A DNA stretch of 64,000 nucleotides from Aliiruegeria sabulilitoris (GTDB lineage Bacteria > Pseudomonadota > Alphaproteobacteria > Rhodobacterales > Rhodobacteraceae). The notes below the pieces were generated by a model, which was not told the DNA's origin, did no database searches, and saw only the letters and a list, made by a program, of their open reading frames with translations. The translations under genes were made by a program, and so were the position numbers. Numbering within the stretch: position 1 is the first letter of the stretch; every line of letters begins with the position of its first letter. The DNA is taken from assembly GCF_001558155.1 (NCBI RefSeq), contig NZ_LOAS01000011.1:1-64000 (forward strand), given 5' to 3'. Below, piece after piece: positions 46,401 to 54,551 of this stretch.

Positions 46401-47308
46401 CTGCCCGACAGGACCACCTGCAATACCGGCGCGCCGGTTGCGTCAAGAACAGTAGCCGGTCGTTCGCCCTGCTGCCAGCGGGCCGGATCGGGCGAAGAGA
46501 CGGCGAAGCTGGTGCCGTTCAGAACCACGTCCGGCGCGTGCTCGGCAAAGATTTGCTCCAGCGTCGAAACCGATACCGGGTCCTTCAGAGAGGCCACGAA
46601 AACCGGCAGCGGGTTCAACCCACGCCGGAGCAACGCCTTGACCAGCTGGTTGACCGGGTGCAGCCCCGCCCCTTGCAACAGGGCGCGGTAAAAGGTGATC
46701 GCCACCACCGGCGCGCCGTCCTGCCAGTGTCGCCGCAAAAGGCTCAGATCGGCCAGCGCCTCGCCCGGCCAGTAGAGCCCGGCACGCAACAGCGGCTCGG
46801 CCTCGGGCGGGCGTTCGCCATCGCCCAGCATGTGGCGCGTCAGTAGCAGGAAACGCGCGGCGTTCTGCGGACCACCCTCGATGCAGTAGGCCCAAAGCGC
46901 CTGCCAATCCTCGGTGGATACCGTGGAGAGCGACAACAATTCCGGATCTGGCTTGTCATCGCCGGGCAAGAGCGCCAGCGGCACACCCGCTTCGCGCAGC
47001 CGCGTGGCGAGCTGTTCGACCGCATAGCTCCAGTAAGCCGCCCCGCCCAGAACCCGCACCACGACCAGCCGGGAACGTTCCGCCGTATCCCCGATATACT
47101 TGTCGACCGAGAACGGGTGCGACAACCAGCCAAGATTGGCCAGCCGTAGGCTCGGCGCCTCTTCCCCGAGCGACTGACGCGCTTCCGACAGCGCGGCCAG
47201 CTCGGTATCAGCGGCCGAGAGAAAGATCACATCGGCCGGCGACTGCCCCGGATCGACCGGTTCGCTCCCGTCCGAAACCTGGCCGGGCGTGGCCGCGAGC
47301 AGATGCAT
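43493..47308 (-). CDS. cobN: aerobic cobaltochelatase large subunit CobN
   Basis: A 1271-residue CobN, the large subunit that inserts cobalt into hydrogenobyrinate a,c-diamide with CobS and CobT (not in this window). Family blocks are intact, including FYLGEGxx-like HMGKHGNLEWLPGKAVALSE, GYNIDPEQTYHTPDLVPPHNYLAFY, and the C-terminal SDDYYQFEGGMAATVE. Near residues 771-802 lies an extra Pro/Arg-rich stretch (EGGAGALRAPAPPSTPR) that other CobN proteins do not have between LDVSPVDTGD and NPWRSHGDSVERLE. It is encoded by a palindromic insertion (44903-44996) that keeps the frame. The start directly follows the GNAT stop. Confidence 0.95.
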   Translation of the reverse strand: MHLLAATPGQVSDGSEPVDPGQSPADVIFLSAADTELAALSEARQSLGEEAPSLRLANLGWLSHPFSVDKYIGDTAERSRLVVVRVLGGAAYWSYAVEQLATRLREAGVPLALLPGDDKPDPELLSLSTVSTEDWQALWAYCIEGGPQNAARFLLLTRHMLGDGERPPEAEPLLRAGLYWPGEALADLSLLRRHWQDGAPVVAITFYRALLQGAGLHPVNQLVKALLRRGLNPLPVFVASLKDPVSVSTLEQIFAEHAPDVVLNGTSFAVSSPDPARWQQGERPATVLDATGAPVLQVVLSGSSEEAWEGAERGLSARDIAMNVALPEVDGRILTRAISFKGQAYFDEATECAIAAYRARGDRVQFVADLAANWAALRKAAPSERQVAIILANYPNKDGRLANGVGLDTPAATVTVLNALRRAGYRVAGAPGTSAELMEQILAGPTNWLTDRAARQGGETLPLAAYRALYDRLPLDVRQSMEERWGRPENDPFCSEDGFALSILRYGNVVVGIQPARGYNIDPEQTYHTPDLVPPHNYLAFYFWLRESLGAHAIVHMGKHGNLEWLPGKAVALSESCFPEAVLGPLPHIYPFIVNDPGEGTQAKRRSQAVIVDHLTPPLTRAESYGPLRDLEALVDEYYQAAGVDPRRISYLRDEILSLMESTGLAVDAGIKAGDDSDSRLQKLDAYLCELKESQIRDGLHIFGEAPEGRLATDLIVALTRVPRGNGQGKDASLLRALAADYGMDFDPLDCDMAAPWCGARPDALAKLDVSPVDTGDPVEGGAGALRAPAPPSTPRSPKRERNPWRSHGDSVERLEIFAARLVAGEEPVAPGPRSALVLEGIDTWLRRVVSETGKSEITGLLRSLNGEFLSPGPSGAPTRGRLDVLPTGRNFFSVDSRAIPTRAAWSLGWKSASLLVERHLQEHGDWPRAMALTAWGTANMRTGGDDIAQALALMGVRPKWDEMSGRVTGFEIIPISALGRPRVDVTLRVSGFFRDAFPAQMDLVASAAKAVMELDEAEADNPAAARFRAEAAEVGEARAAFRVFGSKPGAYGAGLQAMIDEKLWANRSDLAASFLNWGGYAYGEGAEGTAAREDFAERLGRVEAVVQNQDNREHDLLDSDDYYQFEGGMAATVETLRGEAPEVYHNDHSRPERPVIRTLDEEIGRVVRSRAANPKWIEGVKRHGYKGAFEMAATVDYLFAFAATTHSVRNHHFDLVYDAYLEDDETRAFIAEVNAPALREMAERFQEAIDRGLWTPRSNSARARLAELAP
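44903..44996. repeat. palindromic three-hairpin element inserted in frame in cobN
   Basis: Three consecutive perfect inverted repeats: arms 44903-44910/44917-44924 (8 bp, loop of six); arms 44927-44949/44953-44975 (23 bp, loop GCA); arms 44981-44986/44991-44996 (6 bp, loop of four). The central stem includes runs of eight G and eight C. The element sits in a variable spot of cobN and is read through in frame. Its form recalls small palindromic elements that insert into genes. Confidence 0.82.
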
Positions 47309-47764
47309 TCAGAGCGCCTTTTCCATGAAGATCGAATGCGGACTGTCGGGATACTCGCCGAAGCGCTCGCATTCGACAAACCCGTGCCGGCGATAAAGCC
47401 GGTGGGCCAGTTCGAGCGTCTTACCGCTCTCCAACCGCAGCAGTGTGATGCCACGCTCTCGCGCAACGGAGGTCAACTGCTCCAACAGCCGATCGGCCAT
47501 CCCCATGCCGCGCGCATCCGGATCGACGAACATCGACTTGATCTCGCCATAGCCCTCCCGCTCGGCCAGCGCCGCGCAGCCGAGGCTCCGCCCGCCACGT
47601 TCGGCGACGTAGAAATGGATGCCCGGCATGCAGAGCGCGTCAATCGGCAGGAAATAGTTGGCGTCGCTGGGATACAGCTCCTCCATCAGCCCATGGCTGG
47701 CCTTCAGAAGGGACGTCGCCCCGGGTTCTCGCGGGTTCGCGCGGCGAATGGAAAAATCTGTCAT
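47309..47764 (-). CDS. GNAT N-acetyltransferase within the cob operon
   Basis: 151 residues with a GNAT acetyl-CoA core (IKSMFVDPDARGMGMADRLLEQL, core PDARGMGMADRLL) and the LRLESGKTLELAHRLYRRHGFVECERF C-terminal segment (core LYRRHGF). Both its ends are fused to neighbours: its ATG overlaps the cobW stop (ATGA), and cobN starts on the base after its own stop. It is thus fully embedded in the B12 operon, but no acetylation step is known in cobalamin synthesis, so its role there is unclear. Confidence 0.85.
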   Translation of the reverse strand: MTDFSIRRANPREPGATSLLKASHGLMEELYPSDANYFLPIDALCMPGIHFYVAERGGRSLGCAALAEREGYGEIKSMFVDPDARGMGMADRLLEQLTSVARERGITLLRLESGKTLELAHRLYRRHGFVECERFGEYPDSPHSIFMEKAL

Positions 47765-48825
47765 ACCTGAAGCGCCTTCTCGATGGCCAGCCGGTCCAGC
47801 CCGGCCTGCCCGATCACAACGAGCCGCGTCTCGCGCTGGTCGGCGGCGGCGAATGGACGATCGAAATAACTATCGATCCTTGGACCAACGGCCTGAAGCG
47901 TCAGGCGCATCGGCTTACCCACTACGGCCGCAAAGCCCTTAAGGCGCAGGATGTCATGCGCGCGGATCACCTCGGCGACCTGTTCGGAGAAGATCTTCGG
48001 GTCGAGGATCTCGGCGCGGGTGACAACGAAGCTCTCGAACTCGTCATGGCCATGGGCGTGCTCATTATCGTGATCGTCGTCATCGTCGTCGTGGTGATGG
48101 TGGTGGTGCACCTCGTGGCGCCCGTCCATGTCATCCTCTGCACCGATACCCATCCCCAGCAGGACCGCCGGATCCACCACGCCCATCTCCGAATGCAGGA
48201 CGGACACGCCGTCGCGCACTTCGCCGCGCAGCTTCTCGGTCAGTCGGGCCGACGCCTCCGCGCCCAACAGGTCCGCCTTGTTGATGATGACCATGTCGGC
48301 ACAGGCCAACTGGTCCTCGAATAGCTCCGAAAGAGGCGTCTCGTGGTCGATGGTGTCATCGGCCTCGCGCTGCGCATCGACGGCGGCCTCGTTGGCGGCA
48401 AAGCGCCCCTCGGAGAGCGCCGGGCCATCGACCACGGCCACCACGCCGTCCACGGTTACGCGGGTGCGAATGTCGGGCCAGTTGAAGGCGCGCACCAGCG
48501 GCTGCGGCAAAGCAAGGCCGGAGGTTTCGATGACGATGTGATCGGGGGCATCGTCGCGGTCGATCAGCTTCTGTATGGCGGGCAGGAAGTCCTCGGCCAC
48601 GGTGCAGCATATGCAGCCGTTGCTGAGTTCCACCACGTCCTCGTCCTTGCAGCCCTTGATGCCGCAGCCCTTGAGGATCTCGCCATCTACGCCGAGATCG
48701 CCGAACTCGTTGATGATCAGCGCGATGCGCTTGCCATTGGCATTCTCGACCAGATGCCGGATCAACGTCGTCTTGCCGGCTCCGAGAAAGCCGGTCACGA
48801 CCGTTGCGGGAATCTTCTGTGCCAT
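47761..48825 (-). CDS. cobW: CobW GTPase/metallochaperone
   Basis: 354 residues of the G3E GTPase family: P-loop VTGFLGAGKTTL near residue 10, the metal-binding GCICC motif near 76-80, and a histidine/aspartate-rich loop (six His followed by Asp/His runs, about residues 230-255) before the CobW C-terminal domain. CobW is thought to deliver cobalt to CobN. First gene after the B12 riboswitch. ATG 48825 follows AAAGGAG at ten bases; upstream frame runs into the riboswitch and is noncoding. Confidence 0.94.
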   Translation of the reverse strand: MAQKIPATVVTGFLGAGKTTLIRHLVENANGKRIALIINEFGDLGVDGEILKGCGIKGCKDEDVVELSNGCICCTVAEDFLPAIQKLIDRDDAPDHIVIETSGLALPQPLVRAFNWPDIRTRVTVDGVVAVVDGPALSEGRFAANEAAVDAQREADDTIDHETPLSELFEDQLACADMVIINKADLLGAEASARLTEKLRGEVRDGVSVLHSEMGVVDPAVLLGMGIGAEDDMDGRHEVHHHHHHDDDDDDHDNEHAHGHDEFESFVVTRAEILDPKIFSEQVAEVIRAHDILRLKGFAAVVGKPMRLTLQAVGPRIDSYFDRPFAAADQRETRLVVIGQAGLDRLAIEKALQV

Positions 48826-48949
48826 TGTGTCTGGCTCCTTTGAAGCGCCTGTATCCGGGTGCGGAATATTCTCACGCGGGGACGGGCAATTGCCCGAGCG
48901 CGCCCAGGGCACCCCGCCCGGAACACACCCCGCACCGGCCCACGGGGCC

Positions 48950-49140
48950 GGCGTCACGAGGCAGGTCTCCTGGCTCGCGGGTCACCGCCGGCCCGGCCTT
49001 CCCGGTGCGCCTTGCACCAGTGGCATCGGGGGCCGGCTCGCCGCATACAGTCGCGGGGGCCGCTGCGGTTCGGCCTGCCGCATCGCAGGTGACCGCATTC
49101 CCTCTTGGCCCGGGGCTTGCCCGGGAACCTCGTGTCGGGC
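48950..49140 (-). promoter_or_regulatory. cobalamin riboswitch
   Basis: Read leftward, the region carries the cobalamin riboswitch core: a GAGGTTCCCGG start near 49130, GGGAATGCGGT, the GCGGCCCCCGCGACTGT block, GATGCCACTGG, CGGGAAGGCCGG and the B12 box AGCCAGGAGACCTGCC (48960-48975). It lies in the 5' leader of cobW, about 125 bases before its start. Adenosylcobalamin binding should shut off cobW-GNAT-cobN-cobO-cobQ. It is immediately downstream of cobK, whose transcript runs into it. Confidence 0.95.
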
Positions 49141-49142
49141 GG

Positions 49143-49907
49143 TTATGGGGGCGAGCCGGAAGGCGTGTCAAGCGCGAGCCACGCTGCAACGGCACGCAGA
49201 ATTTCCGCAATGTCGTGAAAGCTAGGTGCGGTGCCGGGGGTCTTCGGCCGCTCGATCATCAGGATGGGCAGGCCAAGCGAGGCGGCAGCGGCAAGTTTCG
49301 CCCGCCCGCCCCCGCCGGAATTGCGCGTCACCAGGTGCGTCACCGCCCGGCTTTTCATCAGTTCCCGCTCCTGCGCCTCGGAAAAGGGCGGACGGGCGAT
49401 GAGCGCCTCGACATGGTCTGGCAGGTCGTCGAGCGGTTCGATCGCCCGCAGGATCAGGCTGAGGTCGGAGCGAATCTCCACCGCCTCCCGCGAGCCGGAG
49501 CCAGTGGCAAGGAACGCCCGCGCCCCTGCCGGAAGCGCCGCTATAGCCGCCGCGAGCGTGGGGTGAGGCTGCCAGTTCTCGCCCTCTTCCGGCTCCCAGG
49601 CCGGACGGGTGAAACGCAGAAGTGGGCAATCCTTGCGCTTCGCCGCCCGAAACGCGTTCTCCGAGATCTGTTCGGCATAGGGATGTGTCGCGTCCAGCAG
49701 CAACGAGACATCTTCCTTTATCAACCACTCCGCGAGCCCGTCTTCGCCGCCGAAGCCGCCCATTCGGACCTCGCCCGGATAGCGGGCCGGCCTGCGCGTG
49801 GCCCCGGCAAGCGACACGGTCAGGCGCACCGGCCTGCCGGACAACGGCTCGGCCAGGTGCCGCGCTTCTGCGGTTCCGGCCAGCAACAGGATGTGCGGCT
49901 TGCTCAT
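49143..49907 (-). CDS. cobK: precorrin-6A reductase
   Basis: 254 residues, the NADPH-dependent reductase of the corrin ring pathway. N-terminal ILLLAGTAEARHLAEPL, DATHPYAEQISENA (conserved near residue 92), ATGSGSREAVE and THLVTRNSGGGGRAKLAAA are CobK/CbiJ features. Its ATG overlaps the cbiD stop (ATGA), so the two consecutive enzymes are coupled. Confidence 0.92.
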   Translation of the reverse strand: MSKPHILLLAGTAEARHLAEPLSGRPVRLTVSLAGATRRPARYPGEVRMGGFGGEDGLAEWLIKEDVSLLLDATHPYAEQISENAFRAAKRKDCPLLRFTRPAWEPEEGENWQPHPTLAAAIAALPAGARAFLATGSGSREAVEIRSDLSLILRAIEPLDDLPDHVEALIARPPFSEAQERELMKSRAVTHLVTRNSGGGGRAKLAAAASLGLPILMIERPKTPGTAPSFHDIAEILRAVAAWLALDTPSGSPP

Positions 49908-50992
49908 GGCGCGTGGGCTCCCGTGGAATCGGCCAGCGCGACGAGGTTGCCGACCCGGTCGATGATCAGGACATCGACCTCCACCGGCGCGTCCGACAGC
50001 ACGGCTTGTGCCCGCGCCCGCGCAGCCTCGGCCACGGCACAGGCCAACGGTGCCCCGACAATTCCGAGCGCCTGGTTCGCCGTATTGCAGGTGGCGATCT
50101 CCCCCCGGTCAGCGCCGAGCGTGGCGGCAAGATCGGCGAGTTGCTCGAAATCGACCTGGCTGCGGCCCGAATGCAGGTCCATCGCGCCTTGCGCAAGCTT
50201 TGTCAGCTTGCCGAAGCCACCGGCAATGGTCACGCGCGGCACCGGGTGGCGGGCGATGTATTTCAGCATGCCGCCGGCGAAGTCCCCCATGTCCAGCATG
50301 GCGTGATCGGGCAGGCCGAAACGCGCCTGCGCCACCTTCTCCGAGGTGGCACCGGTCGCGCCCGCAACATGGGTGAGCCCCGCCGCGCGGGCCACGTCGA
50401 TACCGCGATGGATGGAAGCGATCCACGCGGCGCAGGAGAACGGGCGCACGATCCCGGTGGTGCCGAGAATCGACAGCCCGCCCTGAATGCCCAGACGCGG
50501 GTTCCAGGTACGTTCGGCCAGCGCCGCGCCGCCGGGAATCGAGAGCGTCACGTCGAAATCGGCGCTGATTCCAGCCGCGCTCGCAAGCTCCGAGAGCGAC
50601 CGCCCGATCATCTCGCGCGGCACCGGGTTGATCGCAGGCTGACCGACGGGCACCGGAAGGCCGGGGCGCGTCACAGTGCCCACCCCCTCGCCCGCGAAAA
50701 AGCGCAGGCCCCGCCCCTGCGCGCCGCGCGCGACCGTCGCGGTGACATGCGCGCCGTGGGTCACGTCCGGATCGTCGCCTGCATCCTTGACCACGACGGC
50801 GCGCGCCCAGCCGTCGCCGCTGACGCGTTCTTCCAACGGGAACAACACCTTCTGCCCGCGTGGCAGGGTGACCTCCACCGGGTCGACCCATTCGCCCGTC
50901 ACCAGCGCCCCCGCCGCGGCGGTGGCGGCGGCGGTGGCACATGCGCCGGTGGTGAAGCCGGTGCGTAGCTCTCCTGCGGGTTTGCGAGTCAT
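49904..50992 (-). CDS. cbiD: CbiD-type (cobalt-)precorrin-5B C1-methyltransferase
   Basis: 362 residues. CbiD features include LRTGFTTGACATAAA at the N-terminus, VGQPAINPVPREMI, GTTGIVRPFSCAAWIASI and VTIAGGFGKLTKLAQGAMDLHSGR. It removes the acetyl/acetaldehyde fragment and methylates C1. CbiD is the anaerobic-route enzyme, while CobN in this region belongs to the aerobic route; many alphaproteobacteria use such a mix in place of CobF. ATG 50992 is chosen from the family start; longer frames have no support. Divergent from cobA. Confidence 0.9.
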   Translation of the reverse strand: MTRKPAGELRTGFTTGACATAAATAAAGALVTGEWVDPVEVTLPRGQKVLFPLEERVSGDGWARAVVVKDAGDDPDVTHGAHVTATVARGAQGRGLRFFAGEGVGTVTRPGLPVPVGQPAINPVPREMIGRSLSELASAAGISADFDVTLSIPGGAALAERTWNPRLGIQGGLSILGTTGIVRPFSCAAWIASIHRGIDVARAAGLTHVAGATGATSEKVAQARFGLPDHAMLDMGDFAGGMLKYIARHPVPRVTIAGGFGKLTKLAQGAMDLHSGRSQVDFEQLADLAATLGADRGEIATCNTANQALGIVGAPLACAVAEAARARAQAVLSDAPVEVDVLIIDRVGNLVALADSTGAHAP

Positions 50993-51090
50993 GCGCGCGG
51001 TATAGCCGGATTGCGACATGTCGCGACAGGGTGAAAGAAGCGCGCTCCGCCATCTCGCCATTGCCGCTCTGCAGCGATATGCTGTGCGCC

Positions 51091-51951
51091 ATGATCGACG
51101 ACACCCAGATTTCCCTGCCGAACCATGACTGGCCCGACTTCCCGGCCGGCCTCGTCTGGCTTGTTGGCGCGGGACCCGGCGAGCCCGGCCTGCTCACGCT
51201 GCAGGCGCTGCATGCACTGCGCAGCGCCGATATCATCGTGCATGACGCGCTGGTGGACCCGCGCATTCTCGAGTGGCGCCGTCCCGGCACCGAGCTGGAA
51301 TATGCCGGCAAGCGCGGCGGACGTCCTTCGGCCGTCCAGCGCGACATTTCCCTGCGGCTGATCGAGCTCTCGCGCTCCGGCAAGCGCGTGCTCAGGCTCA
51401 AGGGCGGGGATCCGTTCGTCTTTGGCCGTGGCGGCGAGGAGGCGCAGACGCTTGTGCAAGCCGGCGTGCCGATTCGGCTGACGCCGGGCATCTCGGCCGG
51501 AATCGGCGGGCTGGCCTTTGCCGGCATCCCGGTCACCCACCGCGACGTGAACCAGGCCGTCACCTTCCTGACCGGGCACGATCAATCCGGGCTGACGCCC
51601 TCGGCCATCGACTGGGAGGCGCTCTCGCGCGGCAGCCCGGTGATCGTCATGTACATGGCGATGAAACATCTCGACCAGATCACCGGCAACCTGCTGGAGG
51701 CCGGGCGCGACCCGAACGAACCGCTCGCCATCGTCTCGAACGCCACCCTGCCGGACATGAAGGTGCTGGAGACAACGCTCGGGCGGGCAGCCGCCGAGGC
51801 CGAAGCCAATGACATGCAGGCCCCGGCCATCGTCTGCCTCGGGCGGGTCGTCGCGATGCGGCAGGTGATCGACTGGATGGGACAGCTGCGTGGCGAAGCC
51901 GTCCGCGACATGGACCCGCTTGGCCTCGGGGCATCCCGTCAGGTGTCATGA
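51091..51951 (+). CDS. cobA: uroporphyrinogen-III C-methyltransferase
   Basis: 286 residues. A SAM-dependent methylase that makes precorrin-2, the entry step to B12 and siroheme. Family motifs are LVGAGPGEPGLLTLQAL, VHDALVDPRILE, RLKGGDPFVFGRGGEE and TPGISAGIGGLAFAGIPVTHR. No CysG dehydrogenase part is fused. ATG 51091 chosen; ATG 51079 is an alternative. The last codons overlap the cobB start (ATGA). Confidence 0.94.
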   Translation: MIDDTQISLPNHDWPDFPAGLVWLVGAGPGEPGLLTLQALHALRSADIIVHDALVDPRILEWRRPGTELEYAGKRGGRPSAVQRDISLRLIELSRSGKRVLRLKGGDPFVFGRGGEEAQTLVQAGVPIRLTPGISAGIGGLAFAGIPVTHRDVNQAVTFLTGHDQSGLTPSAIDWEALSRGSPVIVMYMAMKHLDQITGNLLEAGRDPNEPLAIVSNATLPDMKVLETTLGRAAAEAEANDMQAPAIVCLGRVVAMRQVIDWMGQLRGEAVRDMDPLGLGASRQVS

Positions 51952-53237
51952 GCGCAAGGGGCTTCGTGATTGCGGCCGCGACTTCGGGCGCGGGCAAGAC
52001 AACCCTGACGCTGGGACTACTCCGGGCGCTGAAGCGGCGCGGGCTGGACGTGCGCGCGGCCAAGAGCGGCCCGGACTATATCGATCCCGCCTTTCACGCC
52101 GCGGCCTGCGGCGCGCCTTCCGTCAATCTCGATGCCTGGGCCATGCCGCCGGATGCGCTCAGGGCGCGGGCGGCGGCGCAGGGCGGCGAAATCCTCGTGG
52201 TCGAGGGCGCGATGGGCGTGCTCGATGCCGGGCGCGACGGCAAGGGCTCGGCGGCCGACCTGGCGCAGGCGCTCGGCCTGCCGATCGTGCTCGTGCTCGA
52301 CATCGCCAAATCCGGCCAATCGGCGCTGCTACCGGCCATCGGCCTGCAGGCGCTGCGCCCGGACCTGCCGCTTGCCGGCGCAATCCTGAACCGCGCCGGA
52401 ACCCGTTCCCATGCCGACATGGCGCGCGGACCACTGGAGGAGGCCGGCACCGATGTCTTCGGCGCGATCCTGCGCGACAGCACGCTGCACCTGCCCGAGC
52501 GGCATCTGGGCCTTGTGCAGGCAGGTGAGACGGAAGGGCTCAACGCTTTTCTCGACCATGCCGCCGAGATCGTGGAAAAGTCGCTCGACCTCGACGCGCT
52601 CCTGCTGGCCGCCGGCCCGCTGGCCCCGCCCGAGCAAGATTTCCCCCGCCTTTCTCCGCTGGGCCACCGGATCGCCGTTGCCAGTGACGCAGCCTTTGCC
52701 TTTGCCTATCCGCACCTGCTGGCGGACTGGCACGCGCAGGGGGCGCAGATCCTCCCCTTCTCGCCGCTTGACAACAAGGGGCCGGACCCGCTGGCCGATG
52801 CGGTCTTCCTTCCAGGCGGCTACCCCGAGCTTTTCGCCGGACAGCTCGCCAGCGCCGAGAAATTCCTGACGCGGACGCGGCAAGCCGCCGAGCGCGGCGC
52901 GCGGATCTATGGCGAGTGCGGAGGGTTCATGGCGCTCGGCAACGGGCTGATCGATGCCGATGGCAAGCGCCACGAGATGCTGGGCCTGCTCCCTTTGGCC
53001 ACCACGTTCCAGAAACGGCGCCTTACGCTGGGCTATCGCCGCCTGACCGCCCTGCCCGGCGCCCCATGGAAGGGCGCGCTCAGGGGGCATGAATTCCATT
53101 ATGCCACGATCCTGCAGGAAGGCGCGGCCGAGCGGCTATTCACCGCGACCGACGCCGCCGGAACACCGCTGCGCGACATGGGGCTGCGGGTGGGCAAGGT
53201 CGCGGGTTCCTATGCGCATGTGATCGGCCCCGGCTGA
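51948..53237 (+). CDS. cobB: cobyrinic (hydrogenobyrinic) acid a,c-diamide synthase
   Basis: 429 residues. N-terminal ATP-binding domain with AATSGAGKTTLTLGLL and AKSGPDYIDPAFH; C-terminal class I glutamine amidotransferase domain with YGECGGFMALGNGL (nucleophile Cys) and LRGHEFHY. It amidates carboxyls a and c before cobalt insertion by CobN. Translationally coupled to cobA. Confidence 0.94.
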   Translation: MSARGFVIAAATSGAGKTTLTLGLLRALKRRGLDVRAAKSGPDYIDPAFHAAACGAPSVNLDAWAMPPDALRARAAAQGGEILVVEGAMGVLDAGRDGKGSAADLAQALGLPIVLVLDIAKSGQSALLPAIGLQALRPDLPLAGAILNRAGTRSHADMARGPLEEAGTDVFGAILRDSTLHLPERHLGLVQAGETEGLNAFLDHAAEIVEKSLDLDALLLAAGPLAPPEQDFPRLSPLGHRIAVASDAAFAFAYPHLLADWHAQGAQILPFSPLDNKGPDPLADAVFLPGGYPELFAGQLASAEKFLTRTRQAAERGARIYGECGGFMALGNGLIDADGKRHEMLGLLPLATTFQKRRLTLGYRRLTALPGAPWKGALRGHEFHYATILQEGAAERLFTATDAAGTPLRDMGLRVGKVAGSYAHVIGPG

Positions 53238-53326
53238 ACGCCACTTCACCGAGAGTTCAACCGCTTGCGCTTGCCGCGCTCGGGCACTTCGCTAGGGTGG
53301 CGCCGAACCGCATATCGGAGAGCCGC

Positions 53327-54502
53327 ATGAAACGGATACTCGCCTCGCTTCTTCTCGCCCAGATGGCCACCGCGGCCGTGGCGGAAATCCCCTGCGGCGG
53401 CAGCTTCGCCGATTTCACCAATGCCATGAAGGCCGAGGCGATTTCCCGCGGCCATGCCCCTGCGGACGTGGACGCCTTCTTCCGCGGCACCGCGCAGGAC
53501 CCCAAGGTGCTCCGCGCCGACCGCGCGCAGGGCATATTCCAGCTGCCCTTCATCGACTTCTCCCGCCGCGTTATCAGCCAGAACCGCATCCAGAACGGAC
53601 AGGCCAACCTGCGCAAGCACGCCGCCACCTTCGACCGCGTCCGCCAGGAATACGGCGTCAGCCCCGGCGTGCTCCTCGCCTTCTGGGCGCTGGAAACCGA
53701 TTACGGCGCGGTGCAGGGCGATTTCAACACGCTCAACGCGCTGCTGACGCTCAGCCACGATTGCCGCCGCCCCGAGCTTTTCCAGCCGCAGGTCTATGCC
53801 GCGCTGGAGCTGTTCGAACGCGGCGATTTCGACCCGGCCACGACGACCGGCGCCTGGGCCGGCGAGATCGGCATGGTGCAGATGCTGCCGCGCGACATTC
53901 TCGAAAACGGGGTGGATGGCGATGGGGACGGCAAGGTTACGCTGAAGACCTCCGTGCCCGATGCGCTCCTGTCCGGTGGCGCCATGCTGCGCGCGCTCGG
54001 GTGGCGGCCGAACGAGCCTTGGATGCAGGAGGTGCGCGTGCCGGGAGGGCTCGACTGGTCCCGCACCGGGTTGGACCACCCCCTGCCCGCCTCCGAATGG
54101 GCAGCCCTCGGCGTCACGCCGCGCTCGGGCGCGCTGGCCGCCCCGGATTTGCCCGCCTCGCTCCTGCTGCCACAGGGCCGCAACGGCCCGGCCTTCCTCG
54201 CCTATCCCAATTTCAACATCTATTTCGAATGGAACCAGAGCTTCACCTACGTGCTGACCGCTGCCTATTTCGCCACCCGGCTGGAGGGCGCTCCGGTCTA
54301 CGAGGCCGGCAACCCGGCGCCTGCGCTTTCGGGCGAGCAGATCCAGTCCCTGCAACGCAAGCTGGAAGCGCGCGGATATGACGTGGGCGGAATCGACGGC
54401 ATCCTCGGCGCCCGCACCCGCGAAGCGGTTCAGGCCGAGCAAGTCAGGCTGGGTCTGCCTGCGGATGCCTGGCCGACATCGGAGCTTTTGAACGCGCTCT
54501 GA
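53327..54502 (+). CDS. lytic murein transglycosylase (MltB-like) with peptidoglycan-binding domain
   Basis: 391 residues with a signal peptide (1-19), an SLT_2/MltB catalytic domain (FDRVRQEYGVSPGVLLAFWALETDYG, core LLAFWALETDYG with catalytic E123; IGMVQMLPRDIL; DGDGDGKVTLKTSVPDALLSGG, core DGDGDGKVTL) and a C-terminal peptidoglycan-binding-1 domain (LQRKLEARGYDVGGIDGILGARTREAVQ, core GYDVGGIDGILG). It cleaves peptidoglycan glycan strands in the periplasm. Convergent with smc. Confidence 0.92.
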   Translation: MKRILASLLLAQMATAAVAEIPCGGSFADFTNAMKAEAISRGHAPADVDAFFRGTAQDPKVLRADRAQGIFQLPFIDFSRRVISQNRIQNGQANLRKHAATFDRVRQEYGVSPGVLLAFWALETDYGAVQGDFNTLNALLTLSHDCRRPELFQPQVYAALELFERGDFDPATTTGAWAGEIGMVQMLPRDILENGVDGDGDGKVTLKTSVPDALLSGGAMLRALGWRPNEPWMQEVRVPGGLDWSRTGLDHPLPASEWAALGVTPRSGALAAPDLPASLLLPQGRNGPAFLAYPNFNIYFEWNQSFTYVLTAAYFATRLEGAPVYEAGNPAPALSGEQIQSLQRKLEARGYDVGGIDGILGARTREAVQAEQVRLGLPADAWPTSELLNAL

Positions 54503-54551
54503 ACTGAGACGGGCGGGAGCGCCCCCTGACCGACATTTCTGAAAGCGATGA

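Noticed and set aside
44885-46846. Long rightward frame opposite cobN
   Set aside because: cobN is unmistakable on the other strand; the frame has no family features.
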